Assembly: GCA_020736575.1 (NCBI GenBank)
Contig: JAGPYM010000002.1
Span: 1,984,001-2,048,000, forward strand
Direction of reading: 5' to 3'
Length of the DNA: 64,000 nt
Origin: Thelonectria olida
Lineage: Eukaryota > Ascomycota > Sordariomycetes > Hypocreales > Nectriaceae
Position numbers and translations under genes: made by a program. Within the stretch, counting starts at the first letter, position 1. Each line of letters begins with the position of its first letter. Below the pieces are notes generated by a model, which saw nothing but the letters and a program-made list of their open reading frames with translations, had not been told where the DNA came from and ran no database searches. Below are positions 24,137 through 34,599 of this stretch, one piece after another.

Positions 24137-25591
24137 ATGGAGCAGAAGTCTGACATTGTCCTCCTCGGCGCCACGGGCCACACTGGTCGCTTGTGCGCCG
24201 AGTACATGGCCAAAACCCTCCCTGGTGATGTGACTTGGGCTCTCGCGGGTCGAAGCAAGACGAAGCTGGATGCTTTGCGCAAGGAGCTCCCACCCAGCGA
24301 GTCAAAGTGTCAGTTTATTCATTCTGAAAACTATGGCCCCAATCATTGCATCGTCCCTAACAAGCTTCAGGCTTCACTTACGCCCTCGACCTGACGTCCG
24401 ACGCTGCCATTGCGGAACTCGCCCAGTCGACGCACGTCGTCATCAACGTCATTGGACCCTATTCGACAACCTGCGGGTCTGCCGTGGTTAAAGCATGCGC
24501 TGAGAACGGGACTGATTACGTTGACTGGTGAGTCCTTGACTACACTTGCTCTCTTCGTTATCGGGCGGGAACTGACGTAAAGGCAGCAATGGCGAGATGC
24601 CCTGGCTCCAAGACATGATCCGTCAACACGACGAAACCGCCCAAGCCTCTGGAGCAAAGGTATATACATCCACATCCCAACCACATTCCCTCACGCCCAC
24701 AGAAGCTCACCTCCCCCCTAGATCATCGTCACAGCCGGCTGGGGCGCCGTCCCCGCCGACATATCGACCTACCTCGCCGCCCAACACATCCGCAACGCCT
24801 TCTCCCTGCCCACCCGCCAAGTCGTCGTCTCCCTCGACGACGTCAAGGGCAGCTTCAGCGGCGGCAGCATCAACTCGCTCTGCAGCCTCGTCAGCTCCTA
24901 CGCGCCCGCCCGCCTCGCCGCCGCCTCAGCGCCGTTTGCCCTGAGCCCCGTGCCCCGACCTGCCGCAGACATTGCCACCGAGGGCGTTTTCCCGAGCCCC
25001 AACTCGTTCGGCGTGTCCAGCCTCGAGGGCCTTGGTACGGGCGTGCCCAGCACGCAGGCCCTCATCGAGACGGCCATTGTCGGCCGTAGCTGGGGCCTGT
25101 ACTCTGGCGTCGCGCACACGGCCCAGCGACCTGATGGGTACGGCGAGAACTTCTTCTTCACGTCGCTCATGCGCTTCCCCAACTCCTTCATCGCGTGGGC
25201 TTTCCGAATTGGCTTTCTGCTGCTCAACGCAGCCCTCGCAAACATCGCGCCCTTGCGGACGCTCGTCAGCCAGCACCTCTTCCCGGCGGGGACCGGGCAG
25301 ACAGCCAGGCAGCGCGCCGGCAACCACTTCAGCTACCGGACCGTGGGGGTCGCGGACACGCCCGAGGGAGCGCCGACGCGCCGTGTCGAGGTGGATTTCG
25401 CCTACGATGGGGATGCGTACTACTTCACGGGCGTGTCGCTGACCCAAGCAGCGCTGCTGCTCCTGGAAGGAGGGACGCCGGCGCATGAGCGCGGGGGAGG
25501 AATTCTGACACCAGCATTGTTGGGCGACAAGTTTGTAGAGAGGCTGAAGAGCCCAGAGGCGGGTGTGAAGATTGAGATTAAGGAGATGTAG
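24137..25591 (+). CDS. Saccharopine dehydrogenase-like (trans-acting enoyl reductase type) oxidoreductase
   Basis: Four exons, 24137-24308, 24371-24527, 24587-24659 and 24722-25591, giving 423 aa. The N-terminus is a Rossmann fold with the dinucleotide motif VLLGATGHTGR (about residues 8-18) and a basic AGRSKTKL after beta-2, suggesting NADP(H). NVIGPYSTTCG and GTDYVDCNGE are further family signatures. A C-terminal hydrophobic stretch (about SLMRFPNSF to IGFLLLNAALAN) resembles the membrane-associated helix of eukaryotic SCCPDH-like proteins. Bacterial relatives act as trans enoyl reductases in polyketide synthesis, while the eukaryotic ones have no firm substrate. The exons join in phases 1, 2 and 0. 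No polyketide synthase lies nearby, so a housekeeping or lipid role is as likely as a biosynthetic one. Confidence 0.9.
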
Positions 25592-25815
25592 ACTTAGTCA
25601 TAAAGGTGGTGGGTGAGAGTCGAGCGTATATATCTGTATTATGGTGCCTATTTGGAGTGTTATGAAAGCGTGTAAAAGATCGCTGTATAGCTTGCGCGAG
25701 GCCTTGAACCAAAAACAACCGGCACTCGTTGTCTAATGGGTATCACAAAACCGTATAAATGGACAAATAAAAAGGGATGCCCATGCCAGTTTCAACGCCA
25801 ACCCAAACCCCGATT

Positions 25816-28800
25816 CTATCTTCCCCTGGTCTCGTCTATTTCAATTTGAAGATCCGGCTCATCCTCCTCGTCCACCTCTTCGTCGCGACATAGCCGCTTC
25901 AAGCGCGATCTCATGAGGGGTTCCTGTTCAAGCTCCTGCCAGAGCTCGACGTCCCACTCCTCGATGTTGTCTCCGACACGGCCCTGCTTCCACGGAGGCC
26001 ACTCCCATAGACCAGCCATGAGAAGTAGTCGCTTCAGAACCTTCATGACCATCTCAAAGAGACCGAGGAGGCCCAGGACGATGAACAAAGTCGACCACCA
26101 ACGGGCGTCATCACCAAAGAGCGTCGTGAAGCTGTCTCGGATATTGTAAGTGCCGGATGGCGACCCCGCGTACACTCCGTCAAGGAATGAGAGCCAAGCC
26201 CACCATCCAATTGTCGTGAGGAAGAAACAAAACATGACAATGTTAGTCTTGTAGTGCGTTTCAAAGATGCTGTTATCGTTAGCAAAGAGATCAAAAATCA
26301 TACAAGGAATAGTCGTCTTACAAGAGCTTCCAGTTGATCCAGAGGACCCCGACCGTGAACGTCAGCGTGCCCATGGCGTAAATACCAGAGTCGCGCGATC
26401 CAGGCGAGATCCATCCGTAACCGGCCCAAATCCCATACCAACAGACAACACCCTCGATTGCGCCGAGCAGCATCCACCTCCCAAACTTCCAGATGTTCAA
26501 GCCCATGTTCCGCTGGCCGTACACATACAACTCGGGCACGGCCAGCAGTGTTTCCGCGGCGAGATCCTGTTCCCAGATTCCCATGCAAATAACACAGAGA
26601 CTGGTGAAAAGAGTGTTAAAGACCGTCAAGCTCGTGGCTTCGTACAGTGATGTTCCGCTATAGCCGGCATATCGTTGAAACTGAGCCGTCGGGAGATAGA
26701 AGAACATTTCCTTCCAGAAAGTATAAAGAATGAATTTGGCAGTGCGGACGTAGTTCCACCGCCCGTGGACAAGAAGCAGGCGTTGCAGGAACCGGAACTG
26801 TGCGATGGCGTAGTCCGCTACACGAGCTGCTTGGAGACCTTCCTTGCCTGAGATTCCGACTCCAACGTGACAAGCTTGGATCATGGCCAGGTCGTTCGCG
26901 CCATCGCCAATTGCCAAGGTGAGACCCCGTCGATTCTTGCCACGATATGCCTTCAAGCGGGATCTGACAGTTCGAACAAGCAAGGCCTTCTGGGCAGGAG
27001 ACGCACGGCAACAGATGACAGAGTCCACTTGCAACATGACCTTGTAGAAATCAGCCGAGAGCTCTGAAGACTTCTCAACAGCAGCAAGTGTCTGTCCATC
27101 GATGACGACCACACTGTGGATACTGCCAGCCTGTAGGTCTTCCGCCAGTGCAATCAGCTGGGAATCAAGGGCGCCCTTGGTAACATCGAGAATGTAGAGA
27201 TCGGAGCCGGGCTTGCAGATACGAGCCGAGTGTGCAATGTTGATGGCTGTCTCTCGTTTGTCACCAGTAAGCATCCAGATCTTAATGTTGGCCCTTCGTA
27301 ACCTGTCAATGGTCTCGGGCACTCCCTTCTGAAGCTTGTCTTCGATGGCACTCGCACCGACGAGATCAAAGGCTTGCTCGATGGTATCACCGGCAGCTTC
27401 GATGAGCTCTTGACGGTCGACCAAACTCGTCGTGGCATTATCCCAGACCTTTTTCCATGTTTGATATTCTGGCTCCGGGACGAACTTCTGTGCATACAAC
27501 AACGTCCGCAAACCTTCTGTGGCGAAGTCATCCAAGTGTTTGAAGCACTTGGCAAACACATCCGAATCGTTGTGGATAATTGGATCGTCAAGAAATTCGA
27601 AATGATCTGGAACAGGTGCCTGATAGTGTATCGGCGTATTGAGGTATTGCCCCCTTGGAACGTCGACCGATACACCCCGAGTGGTGATAGACAGTCGGGG
27701 CTTGTCCTCGGACCGTCGCGCGAGCCTACTAAACTCAAACGACTTGCTACGGTCCGCCTTTGGCCTCCTGCTGGTGCTATGGTCTCTTGTCACGGCCGGA
27801 TTGCGGCGAACAGTCAGACTGGGACGACCACCAAAGCTGTTGCGCGTTTCCTGTTGCTCGCTGCGCCGGTAGAGCTCACGTTCCAAGTCCGCACTTTTTC
27901 GTACTTCTGTGGCTTTCTGCTGAGCGAGTGAGGACATCTTCAAGCGTGGAAGGATTGCCGAGTCTGCTCCCTTGCAGATGATCAAAATACGACCATCAGG
28001 ACAGCGAACAATGATGGACATCCTCTTACGTACGCTACTGAACTCTATGACGTCCAGAATCCGGTAAGTTTGCTCTTCCTGGTAACCTTCCGGTGCCGTG
28101 ACATTCAGCGTGATTGTCTGGGAGGTACGGTTGATGACCAGGAATCCCAGCTCCTGGGCAGCTTTTACCAGTGCAAGCTCATCTGGACTCGCGGCCTGAA
28201 ATTCCAAATCGCCCTTTTCGTTGCGCTCGGGCAAACAAGTGTGGCACAGAGCCATTGCTAAGATGTACTGTTTGGCTTTTCGGGAAAAGGGCGAATTCGG
28301 GCGAAGACGAAGATACTCAAGGAGATCGTTTGTTGTAACATCGGGTTGAACGTGATCTGGTCGACCCGTTGAACGCCACGACGAAGATCTGCGGCCACTC
28401 ATGGAAGGTCGAGAAGGCGCCATGGAAGGCCTGGACGGCGACATGGAGGGCCGTGTGGGTGACACCAATGCCGGAGTGTTCAGGGATTGGGTTTGTTCCT
28501 CTGGGATGATTACCCTGACAGGCTCGGCGTTGTAGAAAGATGGTTCGCTGTTGGTATCTCCATCGCCTAGTTTTACTGCCTCAAGAATGTCGGTTTCATC
28601 TTTCTTCTCAAGATCCATCTCGTGAAGCCAGACCGTCCCGGCGACACTAATTTTGCGAAACTTCATGACATTGTCCGTCAGAGTCCCGGTCTTGTCCGAA
28701 AAAACGTAGCCGACTTGACCCAAATTCTCAAGAATCGTGTTCGTGTTGCAGCGAGCTGGCGTATCCGACTCCTCGTCGTACATGTCGATATCCGAGTTCA

Positions 28801-30222
28801 GCATGAGGAGCTGTCCAACCTTGACAATTTCAAGACTGACGTATAGGGAGAGCGGGATGACGTTGTTGAACATGATGATGAAGGCAATGATGATCTGGTA
28901 AAATGGGACTGAGGCCTGGTCCAAATACCACGCATGCTTCTCCGTCGTCTTCTGCCACCGGACGTAGCCCATTGACTCGCCAACCGACAGGACGACAACG
29001 TAGACGGCAAGAACGACAACAATGATGTTGACGACCCTCTCCAGGGCTGGTTTCTTGGCCTTTGGATGCTTGCTGGCATTCTTTCGGATCTTGCAGTCCT
29101 CCCCCGTATTGACGACGATGCCATGGACAGCATTGGTATTGCGCAGCACGCTACCCCTGTAAATGACTTCATTCAAAGTCAACGGGACGGTTTTCTCATT
29201 GACTGTGACTCGGCCGTCAAAACTGAACAGATCTGGGTTGGGGTCTTCAAGCACAAACTGAGCCTTGCACTTGGAGAGCCCTTCGATTGTGTCGCATCCT
29301 TCAAGGCAATCTGTGACCTGCTTTGACTTCAAGTTTGTCTCTCCATCAAGGGCCATGGTTTCAATGTACGCAAGGCCGTTTTCTCCATCACTGTATAACA
29401 ACACAACATCGGCAGGAACAGGCTCGTCGCGCGATAGTCGAATCACATCTCCAACTTTGATATCCCTCCATCGGGTGGGAACCCATCGGATGCCTTCGAA
29501 TTGGTCATCGGGCAGAGGTCGAGGCTCGGATTTCGAGTTGATCACAAATGGATTGTAGCGTTTCCATAGACTGATTGAATTGATAGGTCCCGTATAGTTG
29601 TTTTCGCGTCCGAGAATGGTCGCAAAATACCGATTCTCAATCTCGTCGAGTCGGTGGCGTTTATAGTCGTCGTAGCCTTCTTTCCCAATCGTGACAAGTA
29701 CAAAGAACAGGAGGGGAAGAATCGTCGTGTATGAACCGGTCGTCGATAGGCCCGGGATCTGGTTCGAGGAGTTAGCATGCGTGTCATGATTCGCAACTTG
29801 AGTCCAGAGTTGGCTAGTCGAGCACATACCATTTGCGGAATGCCAACGCATAGGAAGTAAAAGTTTCCGACTCGAGAGAATTGAAAGAAAAGCTGTTTCG
29901 GAAAGAAATCCCACAGGGAATATCGCGAGGTGCGGATGCTGTTGTTGATGTAGGAAACGCCACGTCGAGTATCGATGAGAGGCTTCTCATGCTCGAGTTC
30001 GAGAGGGATACGGCGACCATCGTTGGATGCGACAATATGCTTGCGGCGTAGGATCAACTCGACGATGGCCCTTTGGTAGATCAATGCGGCGACATGACGA
30101 AGAAGCTGACCTACTGACGCAAAGTAGGCAGCGACATGGCGGCGCAAACGAGTGTGAGGGCGAGCCCTGTCTGTCATGGCATGTCCCCGGCGCTTCTCTT
30201 GGCTAGAGCGGCCTGGTAGCAT
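25816..30222 (-). CDS. DNF3: P4-type phospholipid flippase, DNF3-like
   Basis: Core model: exons 30222-29830, 29758-26322 and 26269-25816, about 1427 aa, transcribed leftward. P4 ATPases move phospholipids to the cytosolic leaflet of Golgi, endosomal or plasma membranes, usually with a Cdc50-type partner. Visible motifs are the RTSRYSLWDFFPKQLFFQF entry and PQM/IPGLSTTGSYTT (split by intron 1), the phosphorylation site DKTGTLT (about residue 487), MLTGDKRETAINI and the hinge IGDGANDLAMIQ (about residue 1082). Ten membrane segments are expected. A Ser/Pro-Ser repeat stretch (SPSRPSMAPSRPSM) interrupts the P/N region. The PYINN-like N-terminus and the VGNFYFLC segment point to DNF3 rather than DRS2 or NEO1. 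The true N-terminus is probably further upstream, in open frames reaching 30710 (see findings). The gene converges with the reductase gene, 224 bases apart. Confidence 0.93.
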
Positions 30223-30710
30223 GTCGACGAATGCTAGGGGAGTCTAGGAGTGGGCGGCCATGTAGGGGATGAAAACGAGCGACTTGCAGGCCAGATCGCC
30301 GGCGATTCAGGACATGGAGGCTTGAGGATTGACCACGAACGAGGGAGCGGTCGAATGCGTCGGTCGCGAATTCAGATGGCGTTGTCAATAGTTCGTCGTC
30401 GAACGTCGAAGGGTTCTCGAAGCCGTCTCGCCGCCGAATGGCTGGGAGCGAGGTCCGTGATAGTGATGCGTGGACTTTTTTGGCGCTATACACGGGCCTC
30501 GTGTGGCGTGTTCGTCTCGAGGCTCAGGCGTGGATGACCCGGCTCTTCCGAGAGCGAGTGAAGCGGCTGAGCTGAGTTGTCTGGCAGGGGGCGGGGCGCG
30601 AGGTCTGGCGGCAAAGGATGGCTTAGGGCGAAGGCCGGCGGTAGAGTGAGACGAACAAACAGATCACCAGCACCGTCTGGGGCGGACTTGAGGTGAGCGG
30701 GTTTCGACAA
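30223..30710 (-). other. Probable 5' exons of the DNF3-like gene
   Basis: Two consecutive stop-free minus-strand frames precede the ATG at 30222. The first starts with an ATG at 30710 and stays open to about 30488. The second runs from about 30528 to 30206 without an ATG and carries an acidic segment (FDDELLTTPSEFATD), typical of flippase N-termini. A GTGTAT...CCCAG intron of about 52 nt could link the two, and a second intron ending at a CTAG near 30240 could link to the main exon. I could not fix the exact junctions. Confidence 0.45.
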
Positions 30711-32989
30711 TGCAGCAGAGTCGTCGTGTCAATTCGTCACGATAGGGAAACCGGACTTACCGTGGCCGAGCTTCCTCGCCTCCACTTGCTTCATCAGGGC
30801 GGGATGTGTGTGGCCGAGGGAGAAGCGGTTGTGGAGCGGCTGTGGCTGGTTAGTGGAAGAATGAATAATGCGGGCCGGCTTCCTTCATCCAGGTCTCCAA
30901 GATTAGGTAGGTCATTGAAGTGTCAACAGAGTGTGGAGTTATTATTACTACTTTGTCATTATACTTGGTACCGCGTCAGCAAGGAGAGGCATTGCCGAAT
31001 GGTCCAATCAGCAACCAAAAGGCCGGTCGACGGCATCACCATCGACCGTTTTCATATGGAAGCCACGCAAACCTTTAGAGTACGACATCTATACCTAGGC
31101 ATAGGCACAAGCAAAGCGATATCGCAGTGTGATGCCAAATCGAAAATGCAATCAACAAGGGTGGTCCCCGGGCCCCAGGTCCAACGGTGGGGTGAAGAAA
31201 TCGTACTTTGACGTTTGAATACGCATGTACAACCTCCGTACGAATACATCGTATCTCGTTGGGGGGGTTGAGCAACCTGCCGTTGACGACACCATCCATC
31301 CCTCCCCACCACACTGCACTCCCCCTTGTGCATTCAGCATGTACGGTGCACCACTGCACATGGCTGTCTGTCACGGCATGGAGTCGTTGGACAGGGACCG
31401 GCCCTTGAAAGAAAGACATGCAGCTGCATATTCCCTGCACTTGTCCCTCTTTGGCGCTTTCGAGGATGGGCGTTGATAGGCCGGCAACAGTCCCCCTGGC
31501 AGAGACGAGCCTCCATCTTCGCCCAGACTTGGCTTACATGCCTCCCCTCCAACCAATGCGTTCGGATGCAATTAGAATCAGATCACGGAGGGCTGACAAG
31601 GGGTGGCAAAGAGGCCTCTCAGGAGTGTTTCCAGGCCACCATGTTCTGACAGTGCTGTGTCATGAGGCGGGCTAGAGGAAAACGTTCTAGCTGAGACTGG
31701 TGTAGACGATGGACGACTAACTATCGAGGGAGCATCTGATGATGATAGCCTCAGACCACCCATCTTTCAGCAATGTACAGATGTATCCATTAACTTGGCA
31801 AGTGGACACTGTCATTTGGTGGGCCGCTGCACTCCACTTGCCATGACTCCAAGACTCCAAAAATGCAACGCTGGAACCTTACAAGCGAGGTCCCTTGTTG
31901 TTGACAGCAATTGCATCCATGGGAACATTGGCATCATTTTGGGGATCCATCATGGACGTCTTGGCGAGCTGGAGCCAGGCGATGGTGCCAAACCTTGAGG
32001 AAGAAGGCCCGTGTAAGGTAAGCCTTCTAGATTTTTCTGGTGGCTCCAGGGGTGTGAGTGTGTCCACAGGCCAAAGGATACGCCCGTCGACGTTTTATTT
32101 TCGTTTCTTTTTTGTTGTTGCTAAATGACTTTGACAGCTTGTATTTGCTTTTTGCTCTGCGGTCGGACACCACCTCTCTCGCATCTTTTGCTCTATTCTC
32201 TCTCCAAAAAAAGCCAAAACAACCCGGTCCTGCCCCGGACTGTCGACCGGCGTTTCGGGGAAGACGGGCAGGCGCGCGGAGGAGCGGGAGCGGGAGGAAG
32301 GAGCGGGAGAGACGGGAGAAACTCAAAAGGCACAAGGCGAAACACGCGTGAAATCAGCCATTGATGAACTTTTGAAAGCCTCGTCGCTGCGCCCAAAAGC
32401 TTACATGGGACTATCATTATGTCATTGCTGATGCCAATTGGACAAGGGGGAGGGTTTGTGTCAGATATAGCAATGAGATGCAAAGGTTACGTGGGAATTG
32501 GAGAAGGATAAAACGTGCATGCAGGGAACAATTTAGATGTTCTCTCTCTCTCTCATATCAGTAAGCAGTGAACTGGATGCATACTTGTGAATATGGTTTG
32601 ATGTCATTACCGTCATTAACTCGTACAAAAATACCTACAATTAGCTGTTGATAAAAACAATGTTCCCTGCCTGTCCCCCCTTGTTGGGGAACCTTGTTGT
32701 TCCATCCGATGCGCCAATTCAGCCTCTTTGTGTTGAAATGATCTATGTCCGCCGCCCTTGCCCTGTTTTCCAAGTGTGTGTCCCTTATCCTTGCTTGTCC
32801 TTGCTTCTCCTCCAAAGTCCAGGCCCCCTGCCCTTGAAGGCGGAATGTATTCCTCATAGACTTTTCTTTTGGACAACCACGGCTTCAGCTGTATTTTCCG
32901 GCCATGCGCCTAGAAACAAAAAGTGATTTTAGAAAAGCCCGGCCAAAGCACGAAACCGCCTTGCCTTGCTTAGCTCCCGGGCCCTTCTT

Positions 32990-33010
32990 CCCCCCCCCCC
33001 CCCTTTTTTT
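32990..33010 (+). repeat. Poly-C/poly-T homopyrimidine tract
   Basis: About fourteen C followed directly by seven T, within a longer pyrimidine-rich stretch (about 32981-33027). Confidence 0.8.
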
Positions 33011-33300
33011 CCTTTTTCCTTTTTTTTTGGAAGGATGCGCCAGGTTGAAAATTGGCGTGTTTCGTGGTTTGTTTGTTTCTTTGACCTTGTTGGTGATGGT
33101 GGCGTCCGCTGGTGTGTAAGTGCGTACGTGCTGCGACTGCGACCGTGAATGTGTGTGTGTTTGCTCATGGCTCATGCCGTTGATTCCGTATCCAAGCAAG
33201 CGTGACTGGACCTCGATGCGAGTGATGCGATTATCGGTAGTGTGAAGGTGGATATTAGGCGGAATTGAATGGGTGGCTGGCTGCAGCTTGGTTGGTTGGT

Positions 33301-33320
33301 TGTGTGTGTGTGTGTGTGTG
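33301..33320 (+). repeat. (TG)10 microsatellite
   Basis: Ten uninterrupted TG units, then CGTGCGTG, 60-80 bases beyond the stop codon of the asparaginase gene on its 3' side. Confidence 0.9.
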
Positions 33321-33384
33321 CGTGCGTGAGCGTGGTGACTGGTGAGCCAACACTCAGTTCCGTCGGCCGAGTGGTGTTGAGACT

Positions 33385-34599
33385 CTAAGACACTCCGTGG
33401 TGCTCAAAGACGGCCCGGATCTCGTCGGCGTCCATCTCCAGCTCGAGGGCCAGCTGGAGCTGTATCCGCGCCTTCTGCGGGTTGAGGAAGCCGGCGCCAA
33501 TGCCCTCGACAAGCCCGTTGCTGCTCGCGAAGCCCCAGCCCGGCCGCCGGCTCACCACGACGGGGACGTCGCTCTCTTCCACCGCCCGGTTGATCTCGTC
33601 GGCTCCAGCCTCGGTCCAGTAGCCCGACCCCAGGCCCGCCAGCACCACGCCCTTGGCCCCGAGGTCGACGGCCGCCTGGAAGAGGCCGACGCTGAGCTCC
33701 TGGTGCGCGTACAGCACGTCGACCTGCGGCGGCTTGCCGTCCTCGCCGCCGCGCCACCCGTTGAGCCCGTGCACGTCAAAGTAGTGGTGGCCCAGAGGCC
33801 GCGACGCCGGGTAGAAGAAGACGGGCTGGATGTTGACGAAGCTGCCGAGAAAGCCTCCGTCGGAGGACTGGAACGCGTCGAGCTGGTTGGCGTTGGTCTT
33901 GGACATGAAGCGAGCGGACCCAATGCGGTCGTTTAGCACAACCATGACGCCCCGGCCTCGGGCGTTCTCGTCGGCGGCCAACGTCACCGAGGACAGGAGG
34001 TTCATTGGCCCGTCAGCGCTAATGGCCGTAGCCGGGCGCATCGAGCCCGTGACGACGACGGGCTTCTGGCTGTCCAGCGTGAGGTCGAGGAAGAAGGCCG
34101 ACTCCTCGAGCGTGTCGGTGCCGTGGGTAACGACAACGCCCTGGGTGTAGTCGCTCTGCAGGTCGAGGTGGATCTGCTGGCTCAGCTCCAGCAACATGGT
34201 CGAGTTCATGTTGGTGCTGTCCGTGTTAGCCACTTGCACGCCGCGCACGTTGGAGACGTCACACAGCTGCGGCACGGCATCGATGAGGGCCTGGATGCCC
34301 AGAGCTCCGGCCTGGTACCCCGTGGTCTGGACGGCCGAGCTGGCGGACCCGGCAATGGTGCCGCCGGTGGCATAGATGGTGATGTTTGGAAGCTTGGGGT
34401 TGAAGCAGTTGAACTCGCTGACGTTTCGGTACGACGAGACCATGGGCTTCTGATCTTTGCTATTGCCAATGGGATAGCCAAAGGCGGCGGCGGCCCAGGA
34501 GCCAAAGGGAAACCAAGCGACGGTAAAAGTGGTAAGCATGATGACAAGCAACTGCCATTGCCAAAACGAGGGGAAACGAGAGGACAGCATTTTGAGCAA
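33385..34599 (-). CDS. Secreted L-asparaginase (type II)
   Basis: An intronless 404-aa protein. It hydrolyses asparagine to aspartate and ammonia, probably outside the cell: a hydrophobic segment at about residues 15-38 (WQLLVIMLTTFTVAWFPFG) acts as a signal peptide or anchor. The two threonine signatures are clear, IYATGGTIAG near residue 78 and VVTHGTDTLEES near residue 160. The MRPATAISADGPMNL block follows. The segment normally holding the catalytic lysine reads ADENARGRG here (see findings). VVLAGLGSGYW and PVVVSRRPGWG complete the C-terminal domain, and the length fits fungal Asp3-like enzymes. Third-position GC is very high, which produces long spurious frames on the other strand. The start is the first of two close methionines. 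Confidence 0.93.
   Translation of the reverse strand: MLKMLSSRFPSFWQWQLLVIMLTTFTVAWFPFGSWAAAAFGYPIGNSKDQKPMVSSYRNVSEFNCFNPKLPNITIYATGGTIAGSASSAVQTTGYQAGALGIQALIDAVPQLCDVSNVRGVQVANTDSTNMNSTMLLELSQQIHLDLQSDYTQGVVVTHGTDTLEESAFFLDLTLDSQKPVVVTGSMRPATAISADGPMNLLSSVTLAADENARGRGVMVVLNDRIGSARFMSKTNANQLDAFQSSDGGFLGSFVNIQPVFFYPASRPLGHHYFDVHGLNGWRGGEDGKPPQVDVLYAHQELSVGLFQAAVDLGAKGVVLAGLGSGYWTEAGADEINRAVEESDVPVVVSRRPGWGFASSNGLVEGIGAGFLNPQKARIQLQLALELEMDADEIRAVFEHHGVS

Larger units (their letters stand above)
30711..33384. other. Gene-poor spacer with simple repeats
   Basis: 2.7 kb without a family-like open frame on either strand. It contains a CT run at about 32540-32554, a C14-T7 tract at 32990-33010 and (TG)10 at 33301-33320. 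It probably holds the 3' region of the asparaginase gene and the promoter of the flippase gene. Confidence 0.45.

Noticed and set aside
21856..30222. Possible secondary-metabolite cluster (transporter, reductase, flippase)
   Set aside because: No polyketide, peptide or terpene synthase or cluster regulator is present, and the flippase is a housekeeping type.
33397..33936. 179-codon plus-strand frame within the asparaginase gene
   Set aside because: Very high third-position GC in the asparaginase creates stop-free antisense frames.
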